DNA from: Ectopseudomonas oleovorans
Lineage (GTDB): Bacteria > Pseudomonadota > Gammaproteobacteria > Pseudomonadales > Pseudomonadaceae
Reading direction: 5' to 3'
NCBI RefSeq assembly: GCF_003052605.1
Contig: NZ_QASO01000064.1
Location: forward strand, 1 to 43,647
Length of the DNA: 43,647 bases
Part shown: in pieces, positions 36,191 through 43,647 of the stretch
Layout: each line of letters starts with the position of its first letter
Position numbering within the stretch: the stretch's first letter is position 1
The notes under the pieces: generated by a model
What the model was told of the DNA's origin: nothing
The model's input: only the letters and a program-made list of their open reading frames with translations
Database searches by the model: none
Program-made: the position numbers and the translations under genes

Positions 36191-37855
36191 ATGGCCTATT
36201 ACCAGCAGCCTCAAGACGTCACCACCCTGCCCGCCTGGCAGGCCCTGCAGCAACACCGTGCCGAGATGGCCGGGTTCAGCATGCGCGAGGCCTTCGCGGC
36301 GGACGCACGGCGCTTCCAGCGCTTTTCCCTCGATAGCTGCGGGCTGCTGCTGGACTACTCGAAGAACCTGATCGACGAACGCGGCCTCGAGCTGCTGATC
36401 CAGCTGGCTGATCAGGCCGGCCTGCACCAGTCCATCGCCGCCCTGTACAACGGCGAGCGGGTCAATGCCTCGGAAGACCGCGCCGCGCTGCATACCGCCC
36501 TGCGCAGCCCGATCGGCCGCCGCCTGCTGCTCGATGGCCACGACATCATTCCCGAGGTGCACCGCGTCCTGAACCAGGTCACCGAACTGGTCAGTCGCAT
36601 CCACAGCGGCCTGTGGCGCGGCTACAGCGAAAAACCGATCAAGGAAGTGGTGAACATCGGTATCGGCGGCTCCTTCCTCGGCCCACAACTGGTTTCCGAA
36701 GCACTGCGCCCGTTCACGCAACGCGGGGTGCGCTGCCACTACCTGGCCAATATCGACGGCAGCGAATTCCGCGAACTGACCGCTCGCCTCGATCCGGAAA
36801 CCACCCTGTTCATCGTTTCCAGCAAGTCCTTCGGCACCCTGGAAACCCTGAAGAACACCCTGGCCGCACGTGACTGGTACCTGGCCATGGGCGGCCCGGA
36901 AGAACAGCTGCACCGTCACTTCATCGCCGTGACCAGCAACCGCAAGGCTGCCATCGAGTTCGGTATCGGCGAAGAGAACATCTTTCCCATGTGGGACTGG
37001 GTTGGCGGGCGTTACTCGCTGTGGTCGGCCATCGGCCTGCCCATCGCCCTGGCCATTGGCGTGTCCAACTTCAAGGAACTGCTGGCCGGTGCCTACGCCA
37101 TGGATCAGCACTTCACCCAGGCACCACTGGCCGAAAACATGCCGGTGCTGATGGCCCTGCTGGGCATCTGGTACACCAATTTCTGGGGTGCGCAGAGCCA
37201 CGCGATCCTGCCCTACGACCACTACCTACGTAACTTCACCAAGCACCTGCAGCAGCTGGACATGGAGTCCAACGGCAAGAGCGTGCGCCAGGACGGTAGC
37301 GAACTGAACATCGCCACAGGGCCGATCATCTGGGGCGGCGTCGGCTGCAACGGCCAGCATGCCTACCACCAGTTGCTGCACCAGGGCCGTCTGCTGGTAC
37401 CGGCGGACTTCATCGTCCCGGTCAACAGCTACAACCCGCTGTCCGACCATCACCAGTGGCTGTTCGCCAACTGCCTGTCGCAAGCCCAGGCGCTGATGCA
37501 GGGCAAGACGCGTGAGGAGGCCGAAGCCGAACTGCGTGCCAAGGGCATGAATGAGGCCGACGTGCAGCGCCTGGCGCCGCACAAGGTCATTCCCGGCAAC
37601 CGTCCGAGCAATATCCTGGTGATGAACCGCATCGCGCCGTTCGAGCTGGGCGCACTGGTGGCCCTGTATGAGCACAAGGTCTTCGTACAGAGCGCCATCT
37701 GGGGCATCAACGCCTTCGACCAATGGGGCGTGGAGCTGGGCAAGGAGATGGGCAAGGAGGTCTATCAGCGCCTGACCGGCCAGGTCGACAGCAGCGCCTC
37801 GGATGCCTCGACCCAGGGCCTGATCGACCACTTCCGCGAGCGCCATCGCGGCTGA
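36191..37855 (+). CDS. pgi: Glucose-6-phosphate isomerase
   Basis: This 554-residue enzyme interconverts glucose-6-P and fructose-6-P; in pseudomonads it mainly serves gluconeogenesis and Entner-Doudoroff cycling. SIS-domain motifs are intact: [14 protein letters not shown] (about 154-167), [14 protein letters not shown] (phosphate site) and the C-terminal Lys region ([13 protein letters not shown]) before the end. CAGGAGC lies just before the ATG. It is a single gene between two terminator-like regions. Confidence 0.97.
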   Translation: MAYYQQPQDVTTLPAWQALQQHRAEMAGFSMREAFAADARRFQRFSLDSCGLLLDYSKNLIDERGLELLIQLADQAGLHQSIAALYNGERVNASEDRAALHTALRSPIGRRLLLDGHDIIPEVHRVLNQVTELVSRIHSGLWRGYSEKPIKEVVNIGIGGSFLGPQLVSEALRPFTQRGVRCHYLANIDGSEFRELTARLDPETTLFIVSSKSFGTLETLKNTLAARDWYLAMGGPEEQLHRHFIAVTSNRKAAIEFGIGEENIFPMWDWVGGRYSLWSAIGLPIALAIGVSNFKELLAGAYAMDQHFTQAPLAENMPVLMALLGIWYTNFWGAQSHAILPYDHYLRNFTKHLQQLDMESNGKSVRQDGSELNIATGPIIWGGVGCNGQHAYHQLLHQGRLLVPADFIVPVNSYNPLSDHHQWLFANCLSQAQALMQGKTREEAEAELRAKGMNEADVQRLAPHKVIPGNRPSNILVMNRIAPFELGALVALYEHKVFVQSAIWGINAFDQWGVELGKEMGKEVYQRLTGQVDSSASDASTQGLIDHFRERHRG

Positions 37856-37994
37856 TCCATCGCCCTTCGCGCCACCCGGCACCTGAGAGCCGGGCGGCGC
37901 TGTACTGGCCCACTGAACATCGCCCCTTGAACCAAGCACCTGCTTGGGTGCACCCTTGTGATTGTTGCGGAAACATAATTACAAGGACCCCGCC

Positions 37995-39932
37995 ATGTTC
38001 GAGATCACTCGCCATCCCGTGTCAGATGCCGTGCGTCAGCGTGCGCACCTGGATAACGACGCCTATCTGCGCCTGTACCAGCAGTCCGTCGAGCAACCCG
38101 AAATCTTCTGGGCCGAGCAGGCCAAGGCCTTCCTCAGCTGGTTCAAGCCCTGGGATCAGGTGCACGCCAGCGATCTGCAGCTGGGCCACGCCGAATGGTT
38201 CAAGGGCGGCCAGCTCAACGTCGCCTACAACTGCATCGATCGCCACCTGGAACAGCGCGGCGAACAGATCGCGATCATCTGGGAAGGCGACAACCCGGCC
38301 GAATCGGCGCACATCACCTACAACAAGCTGCACCACAACGTCAGCCGCCTGGCCAACGTGCTGAAAAGCCGTGGCGTGAAGAAAGGTGACCGGGTGTGCA
38401 TCTACATGCCGATGATCCCCGAAGCGGCCTACGCCATGCTCGCCTGCGCACGCATCGGCGCCGTGCATTCGGTGGTGTTCGGCGGTTTCTCGCCCGATGC
38501 CCTGCGTGACCGCATTCTCGATGCCGACTGCCGCACGGTGATCACCGCCGATGAAGGCGTGCGCGGCGGCAAGTACGTTGCGCTGAAGAACAACGTCGAC
38601 AAGGCCCTGCAGAGCTGCCCGGACGTGTCCACCGTGGTAGTGGTCGAGCGCACCCAGGGTGACGTCGCCTGGGTGGAAGGCCGCGACCTCTGGTACCACC
38701 AGGCACTCAAGGACGTCAGCGCGGATTGCCCGGCCGAGCCGATGGACGCCGAGGATCCGTTGTTCATCCTCTACACCTCGGGCAGCACCGGTAAACCCAA
38801 GGGCGTGCTGCACACCACCGGCGGTTACCTGCTCGGCGCGGCGATGACCCACAAGTACGTGTTCGACTACCACGAGGGCGACATCTACTGGTGCACCGCC
38901 GATGTCGGCTGGGTCACCGGGCACAGCTACATCGTCTACGGCCCGCTGGCCAACGCCGCCACCACGCTGATGTTCGAAGGCGTGCCCAACTACCCGGACG
39001 CCTCGCGCTTCTGGCAGGTGATCGACAAGCACCAGGTCAACACCTTCTACACCGCACCGACCGCCCTGCGCGCGCTGATGCGTGAGGGCGAGGCGCCGGT
39101 GAAAGCTACCTCGCGCAGCAGCCTGCGTCTGCTCGGCAGCGTGGGCGAGCCGATCAACCCTGAAGCCTGGGAGTGGTATTTCCATGTGGTTGGCGACATG
39201 CGCTGCCCCATTGTCGACACCTGGTGGCAGACCGAGACCGGCTCGATCCTGATCACCCCGTTGCCCGGGGCCACCGACCTGAAGCCCGGCTCGGCCACGC
39301 GCCCCTTCTTCGGCGTACAGCCAGTGCTGCTCGACGAGCAGGGCAAGGAGATCGAGGGCCCTGGCAGCGGCGTGCTGGCGATCAAGGCCAGCTGGCCGAG
39401 CCAGATCCGCAGCGTCTATGGCGATCACCAGCGCATGATCGACACCTACTTCAAGCCCTACCCCGGCTACTACTTCACCGGCGACGGCGCACGCCGCGAC
39501 GAGGACGGCTACTACTGGATCACCGGCCGCGTCGACGACGTGATCAACGTATCCGGGCACCGCATCGGCACTGCCGAAGTGGAGAGCGCGCTGGTGTTGC
39601 ACGATGCCGTGGCCGAAGCCGCCGTGGTCGGCTATCCGCATGATGTGAAGGGCCAGGGCATCTACGCCTACGTCACCCTGATGAACGGCCAGGAGCCCTC
39701 CGACGAGCTGAAGAAGGATTTGCTCAGCCTGGTCGGCAAGGAGATCGGCAGCTTCGCCAAGCCGGAGCTGATCCAGTGGGCGCCCGGCCTGCCCAAGACC
39801 CGCTCGGGCAAGATCATGCGGCGTATCCTGCGCAAGATCGCCTGCAACGAACTGGAAAACATGGGCGACACCTCGACCCTGGCCGACCCCAGCGTGGTCG
39901 ACAGCCTGATCGATCAGCGCCTCAACCGCTGA
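37995..39932 (+). CDS. acs: Acetyl-CoA synthetase (AMP-forming)
   Basis: This 645-residue enzyme activates acetate. Adenylate-forming motifs are all present: [16 protein letters not shown] (about 260-275), a TWWQTETGS core, [21 protein letters not shown], and a C-terminal [15 protein letters not shown] containing the acetylatable Lys. It starts MFEITRHP after AAGGA. The preceding leader contains AAACATAATTACAAGGA, an A-rich stretch over the ribosome site that resembles Hfq/Crc CA motifs and could make it a catabolite-repression target of the CrcZ system encoded about 6 kb away. Regulation is inferred. Confidence 0.96.
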   Translation: MFEITRHPVSDAVRQRAHLDNDAYLRLYQQSVEQPEIFWAEQAKAFLSWFKPWDQVHASDLQLGHAEWFKGGQLNVAYNCIDRHLEQRGEQIAIIWEGDNPAESAHITYNKLHHNVSRLANVLKSRGVKKGDRVCIYMPMIPEAAYAMLACARIGAVHSVVFGGFSPDALRDRILDADCRTVITADEGVRGGKYVALKNNVDKALQSCPDVSTVVVVERTQGDVAWVEGRDLWYHQALKDVSADCPAEPMDAEDPLFILYTSGSTGKPKGVLHTTGGYLLGAAMTHKYVFDYHEGDIYWCTADVGWVTGHSYIVYGPLANAATTLMFEGVPNYPDASRFWQVIDKHQVNTFYTAPTALRALMREGEAPVKATSRSSLRLLGSVGEPINPEAWEWYFHVVGDMRCPIVDTWWQTETGSILITPLPGATDLKPGSATRPFFGVQPVLLDEQGKEIEGPGSGVLAIKASWPSQIRSVYGDHQRMIDTYFKPYPGYYFTGDGARRDEDGYYWITGRVDDVINVSGHRIGTAEVESALVLHDAVAEAAVVGYPHDVKGQGIYAYVTLMNGQEPSDELKKDLLSLVGKEIGSFAKPELIQWAPGLPKTRSGKIMRRILRKIACNELENMGDTSTLADPSVVDSLIDQRLNR

Positions 39933-39937
39933 GCCTC

Positions 39938-39963
39938 GCGCCCGGCCTGAAAGGGCCGGGCGC
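39938..39963 (+). terminator. Terminator after acs
   Basis: GCGCCCGGCC, a short loop and GGCCGGGCGC form a strong stem six bases after the acs stop, followed by ATCTTGTCTT, a weak T-tract. Confidence 0.65.
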
Positions 39964-40002
39964 ATCTTGTCTTGTGCCTGCCAAGCGCCGACACTGCGCG
40001 CC

Positions 40003-40875
40003 ATGGAAAGCCTACGTCGTCAGATCGAAAAACAGGTGCACAGCCTCACCGGCGCCTCGCTGGGCGTGCTCGACCTCGACCAGCCGCGCGGGGATGCTGG
40101 CCTGTTCGGCCCCGAGTCGATGGTCTGGGAAGTCCACGCCGACTTCAGCGCGATGATGGTCGGTGGCATCTCCGCCCTGCTCCTGCAGATGCTTCACCCA
40201 CTGGCACTGGCCGGGGTGTGGGATCACTCGACCTTTCGCCAGGACATGCTCGGCCGTCTGCGCCGCACCAGCCTGTTCATCGCCGGCACCACCTATGGCG
40301 GCCTGCACGATGCCGAACAGCTGATCGACAAGGTGCGCCGCATCCACCTGCAGGTGGTCGGTCATGCGCCGGATGGCCGTCCTTACGCCGCCAGCGATCC
40401 CGAGCTGCTGACCTGGGTGCATGTCTCCGAGGTCAGCCAGTTCCTCGCCGGCTACCTGCGCTACGTCGACCCGCAGTTGCCGCAGGCCGAACAGGATCGC
40501 TACTACCGCGAAGTGGCGCTGATCGCCGAGCGCCTCGGCGCGCAGGACGTGCCCAAATCGGCGCAGGCCATCGCCGATTATCTGCAACGCATGCGCCCGC
40601 AGCTGCTCTGCGATGCGCGCACGCGCGAAGTGGTGCGCCTGCTGTACGACGCGCCGATGCCCAGCCTGCTCGCCAAGCCCTTCGGCGGCCTGATGATGCA
40701 GGCCGGTGTCGACCTGCTGCCGGACTGGGCCAGCGACCTGCTCGGCGAACACCAGGCCGCCTGGCGCCGCCCGCTGATCCGCGCCAGCGTGCAGCGTACC
40801 GCCAACCTGCTGCGCTGGGCCGTACGCAACAGCGCCGCGCAGCGCGCCCGTCGCCGTCTGTTGCCTGACTCATAA
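40003..40875 (+). CDS. DUF2236 / MpaB-like oxygenase-family protein
   Basis: This 290-residue protein is of the DUF2236 (latex-clearing-protein/MpaB-like) family. It is helical, with conserved FGPESMVWEVHADFSAMMVGG (about 33-53), MLHPLALAGVWDHSTF (candidate heme-contacting His) and a WVHVSEVSQFLAGYLRY segment. Some family members are heme oxygenases or diketopiperazine hydroxylases; the substrate here is unknown. The start MESLRRQIEKQ was preferred over a non-ATG extension. It lies downstream of acs, as a single gene. Confidence 0.83.
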   Translation: MESLRRQIEKQVHSLTGASLGVLDLDQPRGDAGLFGPESMVWEVHADFSAMMVGGISALLLQMLHPLALAGVWDHSTFRQDMLGRLRRTSLFIAGTTYGGLHDAEQLIDKVRRIHLQVVGHAPDGRPYAASDPELLTWVHVSEVSQFLAGYLRYVDPQLPQAEQDRYYREVALIAERLGAQDVPKSAQAIADYLQRMRPQLLCDARTREVVRLLYDAPMPSLLAKPFGGLMMQAGVDLLPDWASDLLGEHQAAWRRPLIRASVQRTANLLRWAVRNSAAQRARRRLLPDS

Positions 40876-40945
40876 GGCGAGCGCTCCCTCGGGCAGCGGC
40901 TTTTCTTGATAAACTGCCACTCTTTCCTACCCCGAGATGCCGCGC

Positions 40946-41592
40946 ATGCCCGCTCTTGATCAGGCGCTGCGCGCCGCCCTCGACGACCGTGAAAACCTGC
41001 TTAGCCAATTGCACTCGCAAGACACCTACTGCTATCGCCTGTTCCATGGCACGCAGGAAGGCGCACCTGGCCTGACCGTCGATCGCTACGGCCCGCAACT
41101 GCTGGTGCAGAGCTTCCACCAACCGCTGGAGCATGACGCCCTGCTGCAACTGGCCGATCAGATTCAGGAAAGGCTCGGCCAGCCCCTGCTGCTGGTCTAC
41201 AACGACCGCTCGAAAAGCCATTCGCGCATCAACCGCAACCCCGAACTGCATCAGGCCGAGGCGGCTGCCCTGGAGGATCTGGTCGGCCAGGAATGGGGCC
41301 TGAATTACCGGGTGCGCGGTCGCCATGCCGGACAGGACCCGCTGCTATTTCTCGACCTGCGCAATGCACGCGGCTGGGTCAAGGCCAACAGCGCAGGCAA
41401 ATCCGTACTCAACCTGTTCGCCTATACCTGCGGTGTTGGCCTGTGCGCGGCGGCGGGCGGTGCCCGTGAAGTGGTCAACCTGGACTTCGCCGAAGGCAAC
41501 CTGGCAGTCGGCCGCGAGAACGCCGCGCTCAATCCCGGGCTGCCGACCATGCAGTTCATCCAGAGCGACTACTTCCCAGCCATCCGCCAACT
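40946..41592 (+). pseudogene. 5' part of a class I SAM-dependent (rRNA-type) methyltransferase, truncated
   Basis: About 215 residues of a COG1092-like methyltransferase are present. They begin PALDQALRAALDDRENLL and include the PUA-like N-terminal part (DTYCYRLFHGTQEGAPGLTVDRYG) and the SAM-binding start SVLNLFAYTCGVGLCAAAGGA...VNLDFA (about 153-183). The gene breaks off after SDYFPAIRQL at about 41590. The catalytic region expected next (a DPPR-type motif and about 110 further residues) is absent. Downstream bases belong to a DUF748 gene in a different frame, so translation would run through about 155 unrelated residues to 42055. The product should be inactive. An in-frame ATG at 40937 is an alternative start. 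Confidence 0.82.
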
Positions 41593-42743
41593 TCGCCGAC
41601 TTCAGCCTGACCCCCAGCTTCGCCACTGCCGTTCAGCAAATGAACGGGCGCATCGGTGTACTCGACAACCAGAAGCCGCAAGCCGCCAGCGTCGATATCC
41701 AGGGCAAGGTCGACCGCTACGCGCCAATGAGCATCAAGGGCAAGCTGACGCCATTCGATCCGCTCAACAGCCTGGATATCGCTACCAGCTTCAAGAATGT
41801 CGAGCTGACCACCATCACCCCCTATTCCGGCAAGTTCGCCGGCTATCGCATCCGCAAGGGTCGCCTCAACCTCGACCTGCACTACCGCATCGAGAAAGGC
41901 CAGCTCAATGCCGAGAACAAGGTGCTGGTGGAGAACCTGCAACTGGGCGAGCGTGTCGACAGCCCGGATGCTGTCGACCTGCCGATTCGCCTGGCAGTCG
42001 CCCTGCTCAAGGACACCCAGGGCCGTATCGCCATCGAGTTGCCGGTACAGGGTGATCTTAACAATCCGCAGTTCAGCGTCATGCCCATCGTCTGGCAGAC
42101 CTTGCGCAATCTGGTGTTGCGCTCGGCCCAGGCGCCGTTCAAGTTCATCGCCGGGTTGGTCGGTGGCAGCAATGTCGACCTCAGCACCGTGCCGTTCGTC
42201 GCCGGCTCTGCGGAGCTGCAGGGCGACGCGCGCCAGGCCCTGGACACGCTGGCCAAAGCGCTTGAGGAGCGCCCGAATCTGCGTCTGGAGGTAGAAGGCC
42301 AGGCCGCACAGAATGCCGACGGCCCGCTGCTGGCCGAACAGCGCCTGCAGCGCGAATTTCGCGAAACCTGGTACAAGGTGCTGCAACGCCGTGGTGACAG
42401 GGTACCGGCCAGTCCCGATGAGCTAACGGTCGCTGAGGACGAACAGGCCGCCCTGCTCGAAGGCATCTATCGCACCCGCCTCAAGCAGCAGCCACCGGCC
42501 GAATGGGCCGAAATGGACAAAGAGCAGCGCCAGCAGAACATGCGCAAGGCGGTGCTGGACTCCTGGGCGCAAAGCAAGCTGCTGCTGCGCCAACTGGCTC
42601 AGCAACGCGCTGCAACGATCAAGGATTATCTGGTTGAACAAGGCGGGTTGTACGATGAACGTGTCTACCTGATCGATGCCAACCTGGGTGAGCCAGAAGC
42701 CGACGGTCGCGTGCTCACCACCCTGCACCTGGACAGCCAATGA
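41586..42743 (+). pseudogene. 3' part of a DUF748 (AsmA-like/OmpA-tailed) envelope protein gene, truncated
   Basis: About 385 C-terminal residues of a DUF748 protein are present, starting NFADFSLTPSFATAVQQMNG. These large proteins normally exceed 900 residues. The visible part keeps repeated AsmA-like beta segments (VDIQGKVDRYAPMSIKG, FAGYRIRKGRLNLDLHYRIEKG), the NPQFSVMPIVWQTLRN motif and an OmpA-like tail (VPFVAGSAELQGDARQALDTL...). The N-terminal membrane anchor and most of the body are lost, and no plausible start or ribosome site lies in frame. The junction with the methyltransferase gene is a shared GCCAACT. It overlaps the next gene by four bases (ATGA), the normal coupling for an intact upstream gene. 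Confidence 0.82.
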
Positions 42744-43048
42744 TCATGCGCAGCTTATCCATCATCACGCTCACTACCCTGGTTGCCGGCCTGATCAGCA
42801 TCAGCGCGCAGGCCGACACGCTGCGTTGCGGCAGCACCCTAGTCAGCCTTGGCGACCGTCCGTTCGAGGTCGAGCGCAAATGTGGCGCGCCGGTGCACCG
42901 TGACCCGGTCGGCTACACCCTGGGCTCCTATGACCGTCGTGAGTACATGATCGAGGAATGGGTATACGGCCCGAGCAATGGCATGCTCAGCATCCTGCGC
43001 TTCGAGGGTAACCGTCTGACCGCCATCGAACGTCGTCGCGAACGCTGA
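42740..43048 (+). CDS. DUF2845 exported protein, first of a tandem pair
   Basis: This 102-residue protein has a signal peptide (about 1-25, ending AQA). The DUF2845 core is LRCGSTLVSLGDRPFEVERKCGAPVHR (Cys29 and Cys47, a likely disulfide), then EEWVYGPSNGMLSILRFEGNRLTAIE. Its start overlaps the DUF748 stop codon (ATGA), so it was coupled to that now truncated gene. A second ATG two codons later is possible. Function is unknown; periplasmic. It has a close paralog 13 bp downstream. Confidence 0.85.
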   Translation: MIMRSLSIITLTTLVAGLISISAQADTLRCGSTLVSLGDRPFEVERKCGAPVHRDPVGYTLGSYDRREYMIEEWVYGPSNGMLSILRFEGNRLTAIERRRER

Positions 43049-43061
43049 ACAGGAGGTTCTC

Positions 43062-43364
43062 ATGCGCAAACTCAGCTGTCTGCTCAGCCTGCTCTGCCTG
43101 CCCCTGATGGCCGAGGCGTCCTCCACCTATCGCTGCGGTAGCGCTCTGGTCAGCAAGGCAGCACCCACCACAGAGGTGCTGAACAAATGTGGCGAACCTT
43201 CCAGCCGCGCTTTTCTCGGTTACAAGGAAGTGGTCGATAGCTACGGTTTTCGCAACGAGGTGAGTGTCGAGGAATGGGTCTACGGCCCGAAAAGCGGCAT
43301 GTACCACTTTCTACGCTTCGAGGGCGGCCGCCTGACCGAAGTACGCAGCAAGCGCGGTAGCTGA
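43062..43364 (+). CDS. DUF2845 exported protein, second of a tandem pair
   Basis: This 100-residue protein has a signal peptide (about 1-19, ending AEA) and the same core as its neighbour: YRCGSALVSKAAPTTEVLNKCGEPSSR, then EEWVYGPKSGMYHFLRFEGGRLTEV. The two Cys positions are conserved. A consensus AGGAGG lies seven bases before the ATG, much stronger than for the first copy, so it can be translated independently. It is probably an old tandem duplication. It is followed by a strong terminator. Confidence 0.87.
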   Translation: MRKLSCLLSLLCLPLMAEASSTYRCGSALVSKAAPTTEVLNKCGEPSSRAFLGYKEVVDSYGFRNEVSVEEWVYGPKSGMYHFLRFEGGRLTEVRSKRGS

Positions 43365-43425
43365 CGTAACACTGCATGCAGGGCGCACGCTCCTGAAGCA
43401 TCTCGAGCACCCGGCACAAAAAATC

Positions 43426-43456
43426 AAGGCCCCGCCGGTCACACCGGCGGGGCCTT
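43426..43456. terminator. Strong terminator downstream of the DUF2845 pair
   Basis: A 14-bp perfect stem, AAGGCCCCGCCGGT (43426-43439) and its complement (43443-43456), with a 3-nt loop, is flanked by AAAAAAT on the left. It can therefore end minus-strand transcription too, for example from the IS element. Confidence 0.8.
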
Positions 43457-43481
43457 CGGTCGCGGTAGGGACGGCAGTTAC

Positions 43482-43647
43482 GTAACCGCTCCATAAACCC
43501 CGTCCTGGCGGACGGGTTTTTTCAGGAAGCAGAGGCAGAAGCTGGCGAGCAGTTCCACGGCAGCAGCGCTTCGTAATCCTCGACGCTACTGGCGGTCGGC
43601 AGGCGTTCAAGGATGTGGCGCAACCAGGCGTAAGGCTCTTGCCCGTT
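43482..43647 (-). mobile_element. IS66-family element, one end (runs off the right edge)
   Basis: The 3' end of an IS66 transposase reads leftward from the window edge. The likely element boundary is GTAACCGCTCC at 43482, because IS66-family inverted repeats begin GTAA. An 8-bp target duplication would then be GCAGTTAC (43474-43481). This cannot be tested without the other end. A CCCCGTCC...GGACGGG stem at 43498-43516 lies between the boundary and the transposase stop. Confidence 0.65.
43522..43647 (-). CDS. IS66-family transposase (TnpC), C-terminal fragment cut by the window edge
   Basis: Forty-one C-terminal residues are visible: NGQEPYAWLRHILERLP, then SVEDYEALLPWNC and a Ser/Ala tail before TGA. 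This is the hallmark end of the IS66 transposase (the IS66 C-terminal element, with the pattern AWLRxVLERLP and EDYxALLPWN). The DDE catalytic core lies outside the window. No frameshift is seen in the visible part. Confidence 0.85.
   Translation of the reverse strand, partial: NGQEPYAWLRHILERLPTASSVEDYEALLPWNCSPASASAS

Noticed and set aside
38022..40004. 660-codon open frame on the minus strand
   Set aside because: Antisense to acs; no recognisable domain, and acs is intact.
41325..41585. Start of the DUF748 frame at 41325
   Set aside because: The open frame continues upstream of the deletion joint, but those codons are the methyltransferase gene read in the wrong frame. DUF748 similarity begins only at about 41589.

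Overview
The window is chromosomal DNA of a Pseudomonas sensu lato species. The evidence is the order of its core genes: msrQ-msrP-pssA-ilvC beside an rrn promoter array, cbpA-prrF-phu, and cbrX-cbrA-cbrB-crcZ-pcnB-folK-panB-panC-pgi-acs. From memory this matches one continuous stretch of the P. aeruginosa chromosome, with local differences. GC content is high and coding is dense throughout. Assignment to the P. mendocina/oleovorans side of the genus is a guess.

Region 1 (1-7500): the left edge holds three tandem rRNA-type promoters firing leftward out of the window. Then come periplasmic methionine sulfoxide repair (msrPQ), phosphatidylserine synthase (pssA) and branched-chain amino acid synthesis. 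Here ilvC has its own divergent ilvY regulator and is separated from ilvIH by a bidirectional terminator.

Region 2 (7500-14900): envelope and housekeeping genes. These are a DUF4124 protein, YqcC, a TPR lipoprotein, PBP1b, a kinase-like/P-loop two-domain protein, a pentapeptide protein, a TfoX C-domain protein and the cNMP-binding protein CbpA.

Region 3 (14900-23200): iron and heme. A Fur-controlled PrrF sRNA is followed by an NTF2-like protein, a ChaN-type lipoprotein, the heme ABC importer (PhuT-U-V), the heme chaperone PhuS and the divergent TonB-dependent heme receptor. A small Rieske protein follows.

Region 4 (23200-26900): sfsA, a class I/II aminotransferase, dksA and gluQ, with two REP-type inverted repeats that supply the stop codons of three genes.

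Region 5 (26900-32300): the carbon catabolite control system. CbrX, the transporter-kinase CbrA and the sigma-54 activator CbrB are followed by the target sRNA CrcZ. CrcZ has a CbrB palindrome, a -24/-12 promoter and six CA-rich Hfq/Crc motifs.

Region 6 (32300-40900): pcnB, folK, panB, panC (no panD), pgi, acs and a DUF2236 protein.

Region 7 (40900-43647): a degraded edge. A methyltransferase gene and a DUF748 gene are both truncated and joined out of frame at a 7-bp microhomology. Two tandem DUF2845 genes follow, then the 3' end of an IS66-family element that runs off the right edge.

I see no wholly new system. The most unusual points are the MTase/DUF748 deletion joint, the repeat-derived stop codons, the heme receptor's apparent lack of the classical histidine ligands, the ilvY-ilvC arrangement and a possibly leaderless mrcB.
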